A DNA stretch of 64,000 bases from positions 1 to 64,000 of the forward strand of contig CAVWGG010000006.1 of NCBI GenBank assembly GCA_963754535.1, read 5' to 3'. Every line of letters begins with the position of its first letter. Position 1 is the stretch's first letter. This document shows positions 19,958 to 27,491 of this stretch, in pieces. Both the position numbers and the translations under genes were made by a program. Under the pieces are notes generated by a model. It saw nothing but the letters and a program-made list of their open reading frames with translations, did not search any database and had not been told where the DNA came from. Source of the DNA: RPQJ01 sp963754535. GTDB lineage: Bacteria > Pseudomonadota > Gammaproteobacteria > Steroidobacterales > Steroidobacteraceae.

Positions 19958-19986
19958 GCTCGCACCCGTCAGTCGTTGTGATCGAA

Positions 19987-20898
19987 TCAGTGATTATTGC
20001 AGCGCAAGACCCCGGATGCACGCGCCTGCAGGTCGCGTTCGATCCGTCCCGCCCGGTGAGCCGCCTCGTCGGCATCAGGACCGGGTGCCGCGGACGCCAC
20101 CAGGCCGCGATACCAGAGCCACTGCACGTAGTCGAAGGCCCAGCGGGCGAGGTCCAGCCTCCCCTGTTCGACGGTCCCACCCGCGCGGATGTACTCGTCG
20201 CACAGGAGATGCGTGCTCTCAGCAGAGAGTTCCAGCTGGCTCGCGCAGGAAGCGAGGTCGAACACGGGATCGCCCAATCCGGCGTACTCCCAGTCGACCA
20301 GCCACAACCGACCCATGGGATCGGTCACGAGGTTCTGCGCATGGATGTCGTGATGGCAGAGCGCCTTCGTCCGGCCCGGACCGAGTTTCGACAGAACCTG
20401 CCCGGCACACGCAGTCAGCAGAGGCTGTGCAGCCTGCGCTGGCAGGGCGGCCTCCAACTGGCGCGCCTGCACCGCGAAATCGACTGCGCGCACCCCTGGT
20501 GGTGGTGTCAGTGCGTGGAGCTGCTGCAGCGTTGCGGCCACTCGCCGGATCCTTCGCTCACTGCCCGCCGCAGTCAGGTCGACAGCCGAACTCGCAATCC
20601 ACTGCGTGACCAGCAGCCGCGCAGACGGATCGCAAAGCACCACTCGCGGCGCGAGCCCGGCCTCGGCAACCAGGCGGAGAATTTCGCCTTCCGCGTGCAG
20701 GTCGGCGCCGAGCCTTTCATTGCCCGCGCGCGCGTATCGCACGAACCGGTCCTGACCGGGCACCGACACGTGCCAGGCGAAATTGCTGAGACTGCCTGCG
20801 ATGGGCTCGAACGTCGCCGCCGCGAGCGCAGCCGTGCCGGCAGCGGTAACGAGGGCGGCCCGCGCCGCACGTTCAGCCTCCAACCAGTCGGGCTGCAT
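19987..20898 (-). CDS. Aminoglycoside/choline-kinase-fold phosphotransferase, probable thiamine kinase
   Basis: A 303-residue protein with kinase motifs ALCHHDIHAQNLV (catalytic loop Asp and Asn) and LVDWEYAGLGDPVFDLA (metal-binding Asp). This fold includes choline, aminoglycoside and thiamine kinases. The ATG lies 5 bases after the stop of the PnuT-like transporter gene, and the operon begins with a TPP riboswitch, so phosphorylation of imported thiamine is the most likely role. It would trap thiamine as its monophosphate or, less likely, act on another vitamin moiety. The function is inferred from context, not from a diagnostic residue. Confidence 0.8.
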   Translation of the reverse strand: MQPDWLEAERAARAALVTAAGTAALAAATFEPIAGSLSNFAWHVSVPGQDRFVRYARAGNERLGADLHAEGEILRLVAEAGLAPRVVLCDPSARLLVTQWIASSAVDLTAAGSERRIRRVAATLQQLHALTPPPGVRAVDFAVQARQLEAALPAQAAQPLLTACAGQVLSKLGPGRTKALCHHDIHAQNLVTDPMGRLWLVDWEYAGLGDPVFDLASCASQLELSAESTHLLCDEYIRAGGTVEQGRLDLARWAFDYVQWLWYRGLVASAAPGPDADEAAHRAGRIERDLQARASGVLRCNNH

Positions 20899-20903
20899 GA
20901 CCG

Positions 20904-21518
20904 TCAACTCTCGTGCGCGACCGCGGGAGCTTCGTCGCGGCGCCATTGCCAGTACCCGCGAAACGCGAGCGCCGTGTACAGCAGGAACAGCACTGCGGTG
21001 GCCGCCAGCCCTTGCCAGGCGGCGAGCAGGGCCGCTGCAAAATCCAGCACCACCCAGTACAACCAGTTTTCGAGCACCTTCCGCGCGACCATCCACGTGG
21101 TGAGCACGCTGCCCCATGCAATCGCGGCATCGAGATAGGGCACCCAGGACATCTCCGCTCCCCGCGTGATCACCCAGCCGTTCACGAGTGAAAACACGGC
21201 GATGGCGACCCAGGCCAATGCATGCTGCCGCGCCGTCCAGCGGCTGACGGCGAGCGGTGCCTCCGACGTAGAACCCCGCCACGATCGCCAGCCATAGACC
21301 GACATGCCGACGTAGAAGACCTGCAGCGCGGCCTGCATCACGAGTCCCGCGCGCGCGAAGACGACGAGGTACAGCACCGCGCTCGCGACGGCAAATGCCC
21401 AGCACCAGGCGCTCTGCCGGATCGCGAACCCGAGGTAGCCGAGCGCGAGTCCGGCCGCCACCCATTCGATGGCGGGCGCGGACGCAAATGCGGCGAACAA
21501 CGATGCGAGCAGGCTCAA
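20904..21518 (-). CDS. pnuT: PnuC-family transporter, probable thiamine transporter PnuT
   Basis: A 204-residue inner-membrane protein with about seven hydrophobic segments. WSWRGSTSEAPLAVSRW, and W-rich helices with WVPYLDAAIAWGSVLTTWMVARKVLENW, are typical of PnuC transporters, which take up nicotinamide riboside or, in the PnuT branch, thiamine by facilitated diffusion followed by trapping through phosphorylation. It starts at a TTG inside a TTGA overlap with the YkoF-like gene. The TPP riboswitch and adjacent kinase favour thiamine. Specificity cannot be proven from sequence alone. Confidence 0.85.
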   Translation of the reverse strand: MSLLASLFAAFASAPAIEWVAAGLALGYLGFAIRQSAWCWAFAVASAVLYLVVFARAGLVMQAALQVFYVGMSVYGWRSWRGSTSEAPLAVSRWTARQHALAWVAIAVFSLVNGWVITRGAEMSWVPYLDAAIAWGSVLTTWMVARKVLENWLYWVVLDFAAALLAAWQGLAATAVLFLLYTALAFRGYWQWRRDEAPAVAHES

Positions 21519-21772
21519 CCTTCGTCCGAGGTCGGCTTGCCGCCGAGCAGCTTCATGACAAAGACGGCCCGGCGATCCGCGTCGAACGTTCGGCGGGTCT
21601 CCTTCTCGAGCACGGCAAACAGCAGGCCGTGCTCGCCGGCCACCTGCGTGCTCATCGCATTGGTCACGACGTCGAGGTCGGGATAGGCATTGAGCCGCTC
21701 GATGAAGTCCTTGATCGGCGGCACGTAGTCCGCATCGAGGGGATAGAGGCTGATTTCAACGGCCGTGCGCAT
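21515..21772 (-). CDS. YkoF-like thiamine/HMP-binding protein
   Basis: An 85-residue protein starting MRTAVEISLYPL, with an FIERLNAY helix and a SMSTQVAGE-like turn (seen as AMSTQVAGEHG). This looks like one ferredoxin-fold unit of the MTH1187/YkoF family (PF01910), members of which bind thiamine or its hydroxymethylpyrimidine moiety. I chose the ATG at 21772, preceded by GAGGA; it lies 31 bases after the receptor stop. Its TGA overlaps the TTG start of the transporter gene. No signal peptide, so a cytoplasmic thiamine binder or buffer is the likely role. Confidence 0.75.
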   Translation of the reverse strand: MRTAVEISLYPLDADYVPPIKDFIERLNAYPDLDVVTNAMSTQVAGEHGLLFAVLEKETRRTFDADRRAVFVMKLLGGKPTSDEG

Positions 21773-21803
21773 CTGTGTGTCCTCGTGGCTGTCCGCAGCG
21801 CCG

Positions 21804-23945
21804 TTACCAGCGCCACTGCAAGGTGATTCCCGCAAGCCGCCCGTCACCACGCTGAACGTACAGCTTGTTGGCGTAATCCGGCGGCTCGAGTCCGAAATAA
21901 AACCCGCGGACCGCGTAATTCTCGTTCATCACGTTACGCACCCAGGCTTCGACTGACCAGGGGCCGCGGGAGTAGCCGGCCTTGAGATTGAGCAACGTGT
22001 ACGGGTCCGAACGCTGGTCGTGGCTGGTATCGAAGTAGAACGCATCGACGCCGCTGAAATCCGCGCGCGCCATCCACCCTTCCCCGCCGCCCCATTGAGC
22101 AGACAACGAATACTGGTACCCCGGCGCATGCGCCTGCTCGCGGCCGTCGAGATTGCGGTCGCCGTAACGGTAACCAACGTACTCCGATTGCAGCAGGCCG
22201 AGCGTCGCACCAAGGCTCAGGAGCTCGACGGGGTGCCAGGCGACCGAGGCTTCGAGACCATAGTTACGGCCCTTGGCCGCGTTGTCCGTGTAAAAAACGT
22301 ACGACAACGGATCGCCTGGATCGAGCTGGAACGAGGTCGCCACCTGCTGGTCTTCGCGCCACATGTAGAACAGCGCGACGTCGCCCTGCACGTTGGCCTC
22401 GGCACTGGCGAAGCGAATACCCGATTCCGCGTTCCACAGGTATTCCGGCGTGAACAACTGCCGGTCGTCCGGCACGAACTGCCCGATGTTGAAGCCGCCG
22501 GCCTTGTAGCCGCGTGCAACCGTGGCGTACCACTGGTTCGACGCACCGAGCGGCCCCTGCAGCGAGACCTGGCCACCGACCATGGTGTCGCGAGGGTCGA
22601 AGCGTGCGCCGTCGGAATCGCTGTAATCTGCGGACCGCGTTTCGACGCGCATTCCGGCGGTGAACGACAGCTCGTGCGGCAACGTCCACTCCGCTTCGCC
22701 GTAGGCCGCAAGGCTGGTCGCCGAGTAAGTCGTTTCGAGCAGTGGGCGCAGCAGTTCGCCTGCGAACTCGTCGCGCTGCTGTGAATCCTCGTCGAGCCGC
22801 AGCACATAGACACCGGCTACCCAGTCCACGGCTCCACCCAGGTTGCTCTCGACGCGGAAGTCCTGGCTCAACGTCGAACGCTCGCGCGCGTAACGCGAGA
22901 AGTAATCGTAGGGTGCGAATTCACCCCAGTACGCGTCGTTGCCCCAGTCGCCATCGAAGCTGTACACGCTGTCGGACCACGCATACGCACTGACGCTGCG
23001 CACCGTGTAACGCCCAAGCTTGCCCGCGACGTCCGCTGACACGCCGCGGGTGCGCTGCGCATCGCGACCGGGCCGGTCGGAGAGCGTCGTGCGCGAATTG
23101 TCGGGGGTGAAGGCATCGAAGCCGTTGTCAATATCGACGTACAGGGCGGCGAGATCGGCGCGCCAGCCGGGCGCAATTTCCCACCGCAGCTTGCCGCGCA
23201 GCGTCGACTCGTCGCGGCCGTTCGTGTCGTCGCGGTTGAGGTAGGCGTTGTGCAGGAAGCCGTCGCTCGAGAAAGTCTGTCCGGCCAGGCGCCAAGCCGA
23301 GCCTTCGTCGCCGATGGGGCCGCCACCGGCCATGCCGGCGGACCATGTGTCGTGGTCGGCGCCGGTCACTTCCGCGTGAAAATCCGGGGTCGTCGATGGA
23401 TCCCGGGTCTTGATCTTCACCAGGCCCGCGAGCGCATTCGCGCCATAGCGCGTGCCTTGCGGACCACGCAGCACTTCGACCTGCTGCGTGTCGAATAGGG
23501 TGGCCGGCATGCCGACACCGCTCAGGTCGATGTCGTCGATGAGAAAGCCGACCGAAGGATTCGGCGCGCCCTGGTATTGCTCGAGCTCGCCGACGCCGCG
23601 CAGCTGGAAAAAGCGGGGCCGCGACGTGCCGCCGGACCAGTTGAGGTTGGGCACCAACCCGAGCACGTCGGCGAAATGCTGCAGCCCGGCGGACTGCAGC
23701 GTTTCCTGGCCGAGCACCGTGATGCTCGCCGGTGTGTCACTGGCCGGCTGCTCCCGCAGCGAAGCGGTGACGATGATCTCTTCGAGCGGCGGCGATGGCT
23801 TCTCGACGGTCGGGTTTGCGGCGGCGACCGGGCCTGCCGCCAGCAGCGCAACCGGCAGCACGGCGACCCATGCGGCAACGCGGCCGCGATGTGAGCATGC
23901 GGCCCGCAATGAATACGAATAAATTGGAGACGGCCTGAGACGCAT
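21804..23945 (-). CDS. TonB-dependent receptor, thiamine-regulated
   Basis: A 713-residue outer-membrane receptor. The signal peptide has the core VAVLPVALLAAGPVAAA; then PPLEEIIVTASLREQ (TonB-box region), a plug with VEVLRGPQGTRYGANALAG, and a C-terminal ITLQWRW. The frame is open further upstream, but that part would lie in the riboswitch, so I place the start at the ATG at 23945, with GGAGGGAG before it. That ribosome binding site is the 3' end of the riboswitch core, so translation is probably blocked when TPP binds. By context it imports thiamine or a thiamine compound across the outer membrane. It is the first gene of a four-gene operon. Confidence 0.9.
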   Translation of the reverse strand: MRLRPSPIYSYSLRAACSHRGRVAAWVAVLPVALLAAGPVAAANPTVEKPSPPLEEIIVTASLREQPASDTPASITVLGQETLQSAGLQHFADVLGLVPNLNWSGGTSRPRFFQLRGVGELEQYQGAPNPSVGFLIDDIDLSGVGMPATLFDTQQVEVLRGPQGTRYGANALAGLVKIKTRDPSTTPDFHAEVTGADHDTWSAGMAGGGPIGDEGSAWRLAGQTFSSDGFLHNAYLNRDDTNGRDESTLRGKLRWEIAPGWRADLAALYVDIDNGFDAFTPDNSRTTLSDRPGRDAQRTRGVSADVAGKLGRYTVRSVSAYAWSDSVYSFDGDWGNDAYWGEFAPYDYFSRYARERSTLSQDFRVESNLGGAVDWVAGVYVLRLDEDSQQRDEFAGELLRPLLETTYSATSLAAYGEAEWTLPHELSFTAGMRVETRSADYSDSDGARFDPRDTMVGGQVSLQGPLGASNQWYATVARGYKAGGFNIGQFVPDDRQLFTPEYLWNAESGIRFASAEANVQGDVALFYMWREDQQVATSFQLDPGDPLSYVFYTDNAAKGRNYGLEASVAWHPVELLSLGATLGLLQSEYVGYRYGDRNLDGREQAHAPGYQYSLSAQWGGGEGWMARADFSGVDAFYFDTSHDQRSDPYTLLNLKAGYSRGPWSVEAWVRNVMNENYAVRGFYFGLEPPDYANKLYVQRGDGRLAGITLQWRW

Positions 23946-23947
23946 AC

Positions 23948-24061
23948 CCACTCCCTCCGCCGGTACTAACCGGATCAGGTTCAACGGGTTCGTCGATGAG
24001 CGGCGCCGTGTTGCGCGCCCGCGGTCGACATCTCAGGCCCAGTCAGGCCACCCCAAGGTGG
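23948..24061 (-). ncRNA. TPP riboswitch (THI element)
   Basis: On the minus strand the conserved blocks occur in order: TTGGGGTGGCC, CTGAGA, ACCCGTTGAACCTGATCCGG (its ACCTGATCCGG being the hallmark) and TAGTACCGGCGGAGGGAG. CCAC at 24058-24061 pairs with GTGG at 23948-23951 to close the first helix. The variable arm has a GC-rich extension. The start codon of the receptor lies two bases after the closing helix, and the Shine-Dalgarno GGAGGGAG is inside the conserved 3' block. I infer control of translation initiation by thiamine pyrophosphate. Confidence 0.95.
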
Positions 24062-24066
24062 CGCGA

Positions 24067-24072
24067 ATTATA
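24067..24072 (-). promoter_or_regulatory. -10 element of the thiamine operon
   Basis: TATAAT on the minus strand, six bases upstream of the riboswitch, so transcription would start at its first helix. No good -35 match was found at the standard distance. On the opposite strand TTGACG at 24105-24110 followed by a weak ACTAAT at 24128-24133 may serve the divergent phzF-like gene. Confidence 0.5.
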
Positions 24073-24168
24073 GGGCTTAAAGGCGGCGCGATGGCCTGAA
24101 AATGTTGACGGCGCGCGGCGGCTGGGCACTAATGCCCTTCCCCAATGCTCAGGAAGCCTGCTGCCATC

Positions 24169-25077
24169 ATGACTCAGCGCAAATGCCGTCTGTTCCTCGT
24201 CGATGCCTTCACGCAGGAGCGTTTCTGCGGCAACCCAGCCGCGGTCGTGCTCGATGCGGACGTGCTCGAGGAACAAGAGATGCGCCGCATCGCGCGCGAG
24301 CTGGCCGGGTTCGAAGTGGCGTTCGTGCTTGGTTCGGAATCGCCCGACTATGACGTCGAGCTGCGCTTCTTCTCGCCGCGCCGTGAGGTCGGGTTCGTCG
24401 GCCATGCGACCGTCGCCGCGCACTACGTGCGTGCAATGGCCGATGGCGTTCCGCACGGCAAGGTCCGCCAGAAGTCGGCGGCCGGCATCGTCGGAGTCGA
24501 AGTGAGCGGCAAGGCGCCCAATTTGCGGGTTACGATCGACCAGACGCCGGCAACGTTCGGCCCGATCGTCCCGGAAGAGCGCCTGGGGCCCGTGCTCGAT
24601 GCGCTGGGCATCAGTTCGTCGAGCCTGCATCCGGCCTGCCCAGTGCAGGTCATGAGCACGGCGAACTCGCGCCTGCTGATCGGCCTGCAGTCCCCCGACA
24701 CGCTCGATTCGCTGCAGCCAAGAATGGACCAGTTGATTCACCTCACGCCGCACGTCGGCGCCGATGGCTTCTTCGTCTTCGCGATCAAGCCGGGCGCGGG
24801 CCCGATGACCACCGAGTCGCGCATGTTCTGCCCGGTCATCGGCGTGCCCGAAGATCCGGTCAGCGGCAACGCGCATGGCATGCTCGGCGTGTACCTGCTG
24901 CACAACGGGCTGCTGGCTCCGACGGAAGGCGATGCGTCGTTCGTCGGCCTGCAGGGCCGCTTCGTCGAGCGGCCGGGCCGGGTCGAAGTCACGGTGGCCT
25001 GCAGCGGCAAGCGCGCGTCCGGCGTGCGCGTGACTGGCGATGCCGTCATCGTCTTCTCGGCGACGCTGCCGCTCTGA
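24169..25077 (+). CDS. PhzF-family isomerase/epimerase-like protein
   Basis: A 302-residue protein of the PhzF (phenazine biosynthesis-like) family. It has VDAFTQERFCGNPAAVV near the N-terminus, GFEVAFV with a likely catalytic Glu49, FFSPRREVGFVGHAT, and VPEDPVSGNAHG in the second lobe, all hallmarks of this two-domain fold. Family members isomerise or epimerise small amino-acid-like substrates; most have no known role and there is no phenazine gene here. I chose the second ATG, 24 bases into the open frame, because the homologous part starts there; an AGGAAG lies somewhat far upstream. It stands alone, divergent from the thiamine operon. Confidence 0.88.
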   Translation: MTQRKCRLFLVDAFTQERFCGNPAAVVLDADVLEEQEMRRIARELAGFEVAFVLGSESPDYDVELRFFSPRREVGFVGHATVAAHYVRAMADGVPHGKVRQKSAAGIVGVEVSGKAPNLRVTIDQTPATFGPIVPEERLGPVLDALGISSSSLHPACPVQVMSTANSRLLIGLQSPDTLDSLQPRMDQLIHLTPHVGADGFFVFAIKPGAGPMTTESRMFCPVIGVPEDPVSGNAHGMLGVYLLHNGLLAPTEGDASFVGLQGRFVERPGRVEVTVACSGKRASGVRVTGDAVIVFSATLPL

Positions 25078-25113
25078 TCCCTGCATCGCCGCGCCGTGAA
25101 CGCGGCCGTGAGC

Positions 25114-26631
25114 TCACCGATTCGTGATGACTGGCGCGCGGCCACGCCGCAGGCGCAGCACTTGGGTGACATACGCCGGCACGTCCTCTTCGTGATGGGT
25201 GGCCATCACCACGGTTGCGCCGCGGCTGACCGCCGCGTCAAGCCTTGCACGCAGCCGCTGCCGCGCAGCGGCATCGAGGCCGTCGAACGGCTCGTCGAGC
25301 AGCCACAGGCGGCGCGAACGCACGAATGCACGTGCGACCAGTGCCAGGCGCAGCTGGCCATATGACAGCTCACGCGCCTGCCGCGTGGCCAGGTCCGCCA
25401 ATCCCCACGCGCGCAATTCGCGCCGCGCGCGCCGCAGTTCCGCCACTGTGGGCCACTCGTTCAATCCGATGCTGGCATGAAATCCGGAAGCGACGATCTG
25501 CTCGACGGCACACCCCGTCGCGGCATAGCGCGCCTGCAACTCCGGCGACACGAGCCCCACCCTTGCCTTCCAGTCATCGGCCGCGGGCCATTGGCGCTCG
25601 CGCAAGCCGCCGTGCGCGGGCCAGAGGTCGCCGTAGAGCATTGCGATGAAGGTGGACTTGCCCGCCCCATTCGCGCCGAGCAGCCACCAGTGCTGGCCTC
25701 GTTCGAGCGTCCAGTCGAACATGCCGATGACAGGTCGCTCTTCGCGGTACACCGCAGCCCGCTGCAGTCGCAGCAGCGGCTTGATGTTGCCAGCCTTGCG
25801 TGCGCTCGCGCCATGCACCTGGCGCGTCGGTGCCCGCGCAACCTTTGCTCGTGCCTCACGTCCCGACATGGATGAGTCGACGGCGCCTGCGCGCAGGTCC
25901 GCGATGCTTTCGATGCGGCCGTGCGCAATGAGTGCAACGTGAGTGAGATCCGCGGGTGCGTCGCCGCGCCGATGACTCGTCAGGACCCACGCCGTCCGCG
26001 GTGACGACGCCAGCCGCAGGGCATGCAGGAATGCCACGCGCCCCTTGGCATCGAGGCCATTGAGCGCCTCGTCGAGCAGCAGCACGTCCGGTTCGCGCAC
26101 GACCGCTCGCGCGAGCAGCACACGGCGGCGCTGCCCGTACGACAGCGCCAGGAATGTTCGCGACGAATAGCCTGCCAGGCCCACCTGCCGCAGCACCTGC
26201 TGGATGCGCCGCTGCTGCGCGGGCGCCGCGGATTGCAGCGGAAAATCGGAATCGTCGTAACCCGTGAGCACGACCTGTGCGACGTCGAGCCGCGATTCGT
26301 AGCGCACGTACCGGTCCTGCCGCTCCGGACCGAGGTAGGCGATGCGATCGGCCGCCAGCAACGGCTGTTCCAGCACCTCGCCATCGCGCAGGTGATAGCG
26401 GCGGGTTTCCCGTCCTGTGGGCGTCGGCCACAGGTCGCCACGCAGCAGCTTGAGCAGGACGGTCTTGCCGGCACCATTCTGCCCGAGCAGCAACCAGCGC
26501 TCGCCGGCGCGGACATCGAGCGAGACGTCACGCAAGGCCCAGTGCCTGCCGAGCCGGACGCTTGCATTCGTGACTTCGATGCGTGCGAGCCGTCGTGCGG
26601 CCGGCAAGACCCGGCTCACGCCGCCAGCCAT
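25114..26631 (-). CDS. Double-ABC ATPase, ModF/PhrA-like
   Basis: About 505 residues with two complete ATP-binding cassettes and no membrane segment. Walker A motifs are GQNGAGKT and GANGAGKS; signatures are LSYGQRRRV and LSYGQLRLA; Walker B regions are VLLLDEAL and LWLLDEPF. The layout and the GYDDSDFPLQ segment resemble ModF (photorepair protein PhrA), a cytoplasmic protein linked by name to molybdate genes though its job is unclear. The ATG at 26631 lies inside the end of the MBL gene (16-base overlap); a GTG at 26619 would give a GTGA overlap instead and is about as plausible. The molybdopterin operon is 11 kb away, so no operonic link is shown. Confidence 0.85.
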   Translation of the reverse strand: MAGGVSRVLPAARRLARIEVTNASVRLGRHWALRDVSLDVRAGERWLLLGQNGAGKTVLLKLLRGDLWPTPTGRETRRYHLRDGEVLEQPLLAADRIAYLGPERQDRYVRYESRLDVAQVVLTGYDDSDFPLQSAAPAQQRRIQQVLRQVGLAGYSSRTFLALSYGQRRRVLLARAVVREPDVLLLDEALNGLDAKGRVAFLHALRLASSPRTAWVLTSHRRGDAPADLTHVALIAHGRIESIADLRAGAVDSSMSGREARAKVARAPTRQVHGASARKAGNIKPLLRLQRAAVYREERPVIGMFDWTLERGQHWWLLGANGAGKSTFIAMLYGDLWPAHGGLRERQWPAADDWKARVGLVSPELQARYAATGCAVEQIVASGFHASIGLNEWPTVAELRRARRELRAWGLADLATRQARELSYGQLRLALVARAFVRSRRLWLLDEPFDGLDAAARQRLRARLDAAVSRGATVVMATHHEEDVPAYVTQVLRLRRGRAPVITNR

Positions 26632-27488
26632 GTCCAGCGTTCGCCGTCCTGGGCGACGCGCCGTTCCTCGGCCAGCTTGTGCAGATGCGCGAGCAATGAG
26701 TACTGCGCCAGCGCATGCAACGCGACCGGCGTGTCGGCGTAGACGATCGGGACCAGCTCCCCGAGCGTCGCGGTGCCGCCCAGCTCCAGCAGGCCGTCCA
26801 CCACCTTGCCCTCGCGCTTGAGTCGATGCGCGATCACGCGCTCGATCTCGCCGAGCGGATTCGGCATCACAGCGCCGTGCCCCGGCAACAGCGCCGTCAG
26901 AGGCAGCGTGTGCAGTCGTTGCAGCGACTCCAGGTACAGGCGCATCGACCCGTCCGGCGGAAGGATGACGACCGTCGAGCCGCTCATCAGGTGATCGCCC
27001 GTCAGCAACCAGCCTTCCGGCTCGATGAGCAGGCAGACGTGGTTCGAAGCGTGGCCCGGCGTGTGATACGCGCGGAAGCGTGTGCCGCACCCTTCGATGA
27101 CGTCACCGTCGTCGAGCGACCCGTCCGGTCGGTACGATTCATCCTGGTAATGATCGCGCGGCGCGGGCCGGCCCAGCACGACCGCCTGTGTCGACGCCTT
27201 GAGCGCGGCCGCCCCCGGCGAGTGATCCGGATGCGAGTGGGTGCAGAGCACGTGGCTGATGCGCGCGTCCGTCGCCGCCAGGATGCGATCGATGTGCGTG
27301 GTGTCGTCGGGGCCCGGATCGATCACGACGAAGCGCGGCCCGCTGCCGGCGATGTACGTGTTGGTGCCGGGCCCGGTGAGCGGGCTCGGATTGGGAGCCA
27401 CGATCCGTCGCAGGTTCGGCGCGAGGCGCCGCACGCCACCCGTCAGGGCGGCCGCGAACAGGTCTTCAGCGTCGAGGTCCGCGGCCAA
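26616..27488 (-). CDS. MBL-fold metallo-hydrolase, LACTB2-like
   Basis: A 290-residue metallo-beta-lactamase-fold protein. The metal site THSHPDH is at residues 83-89 (His84, His86, Asp88, His89), with further ligands in HTPGHASNH and LTGDH. The C-terminal third is helical and winged-helix-like, as in the LACTB2/RNase-Z-related group of hydrolases or nucleases. It has no signal peptide. It starts 3 bases after the amidohydrolase stop and overlaps the ABC gene downstream, so the three genes form one minus-strand operon. The true substrate is unknown. Confidence 0.88.
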   Translation of the reverse strand: MAADLDAEDLFAAALTGGVRRLAPNLRRIVAPNPSPLTGPGTNTYIAGSGPRFVVIDPGPDDTTHIDRILAATDARISHVLCTHSHPDHSPGAAALKASTQAVVLGRPAPRDHYQDESYRPDGSLDDGDVIEGCGTRFRAYHTPGHASNHVCLLIEPEGWLLTGDHLMSGSTVVILPPDGSMRLYLESLQRLHTLPLTALLPGHGAVMPNPLGEIERVIAHRLKREGKVVDGLLELGGTATLGELVPIVYADTPVALHALAQYSLLAHLHKLAEERRVAQDGERWTWLAA

Positions 27489-27491
27489 GGC

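Noticed and set aside
23946..23984. Upstream extension of the thiamine receptor to an earlier ATG
   Set aside because: The added codons are the conserved riboswitch sequence, and the ribosome binding site fits only the ATG at 23945.
25114..27488. A functional link of the ModF-like ATPase to the molybdopterin operon
   Set aside because: It is 11 kb away in another operon, no molybdate transporter genes are present, and the role of ModF-like proteins is uncertain.
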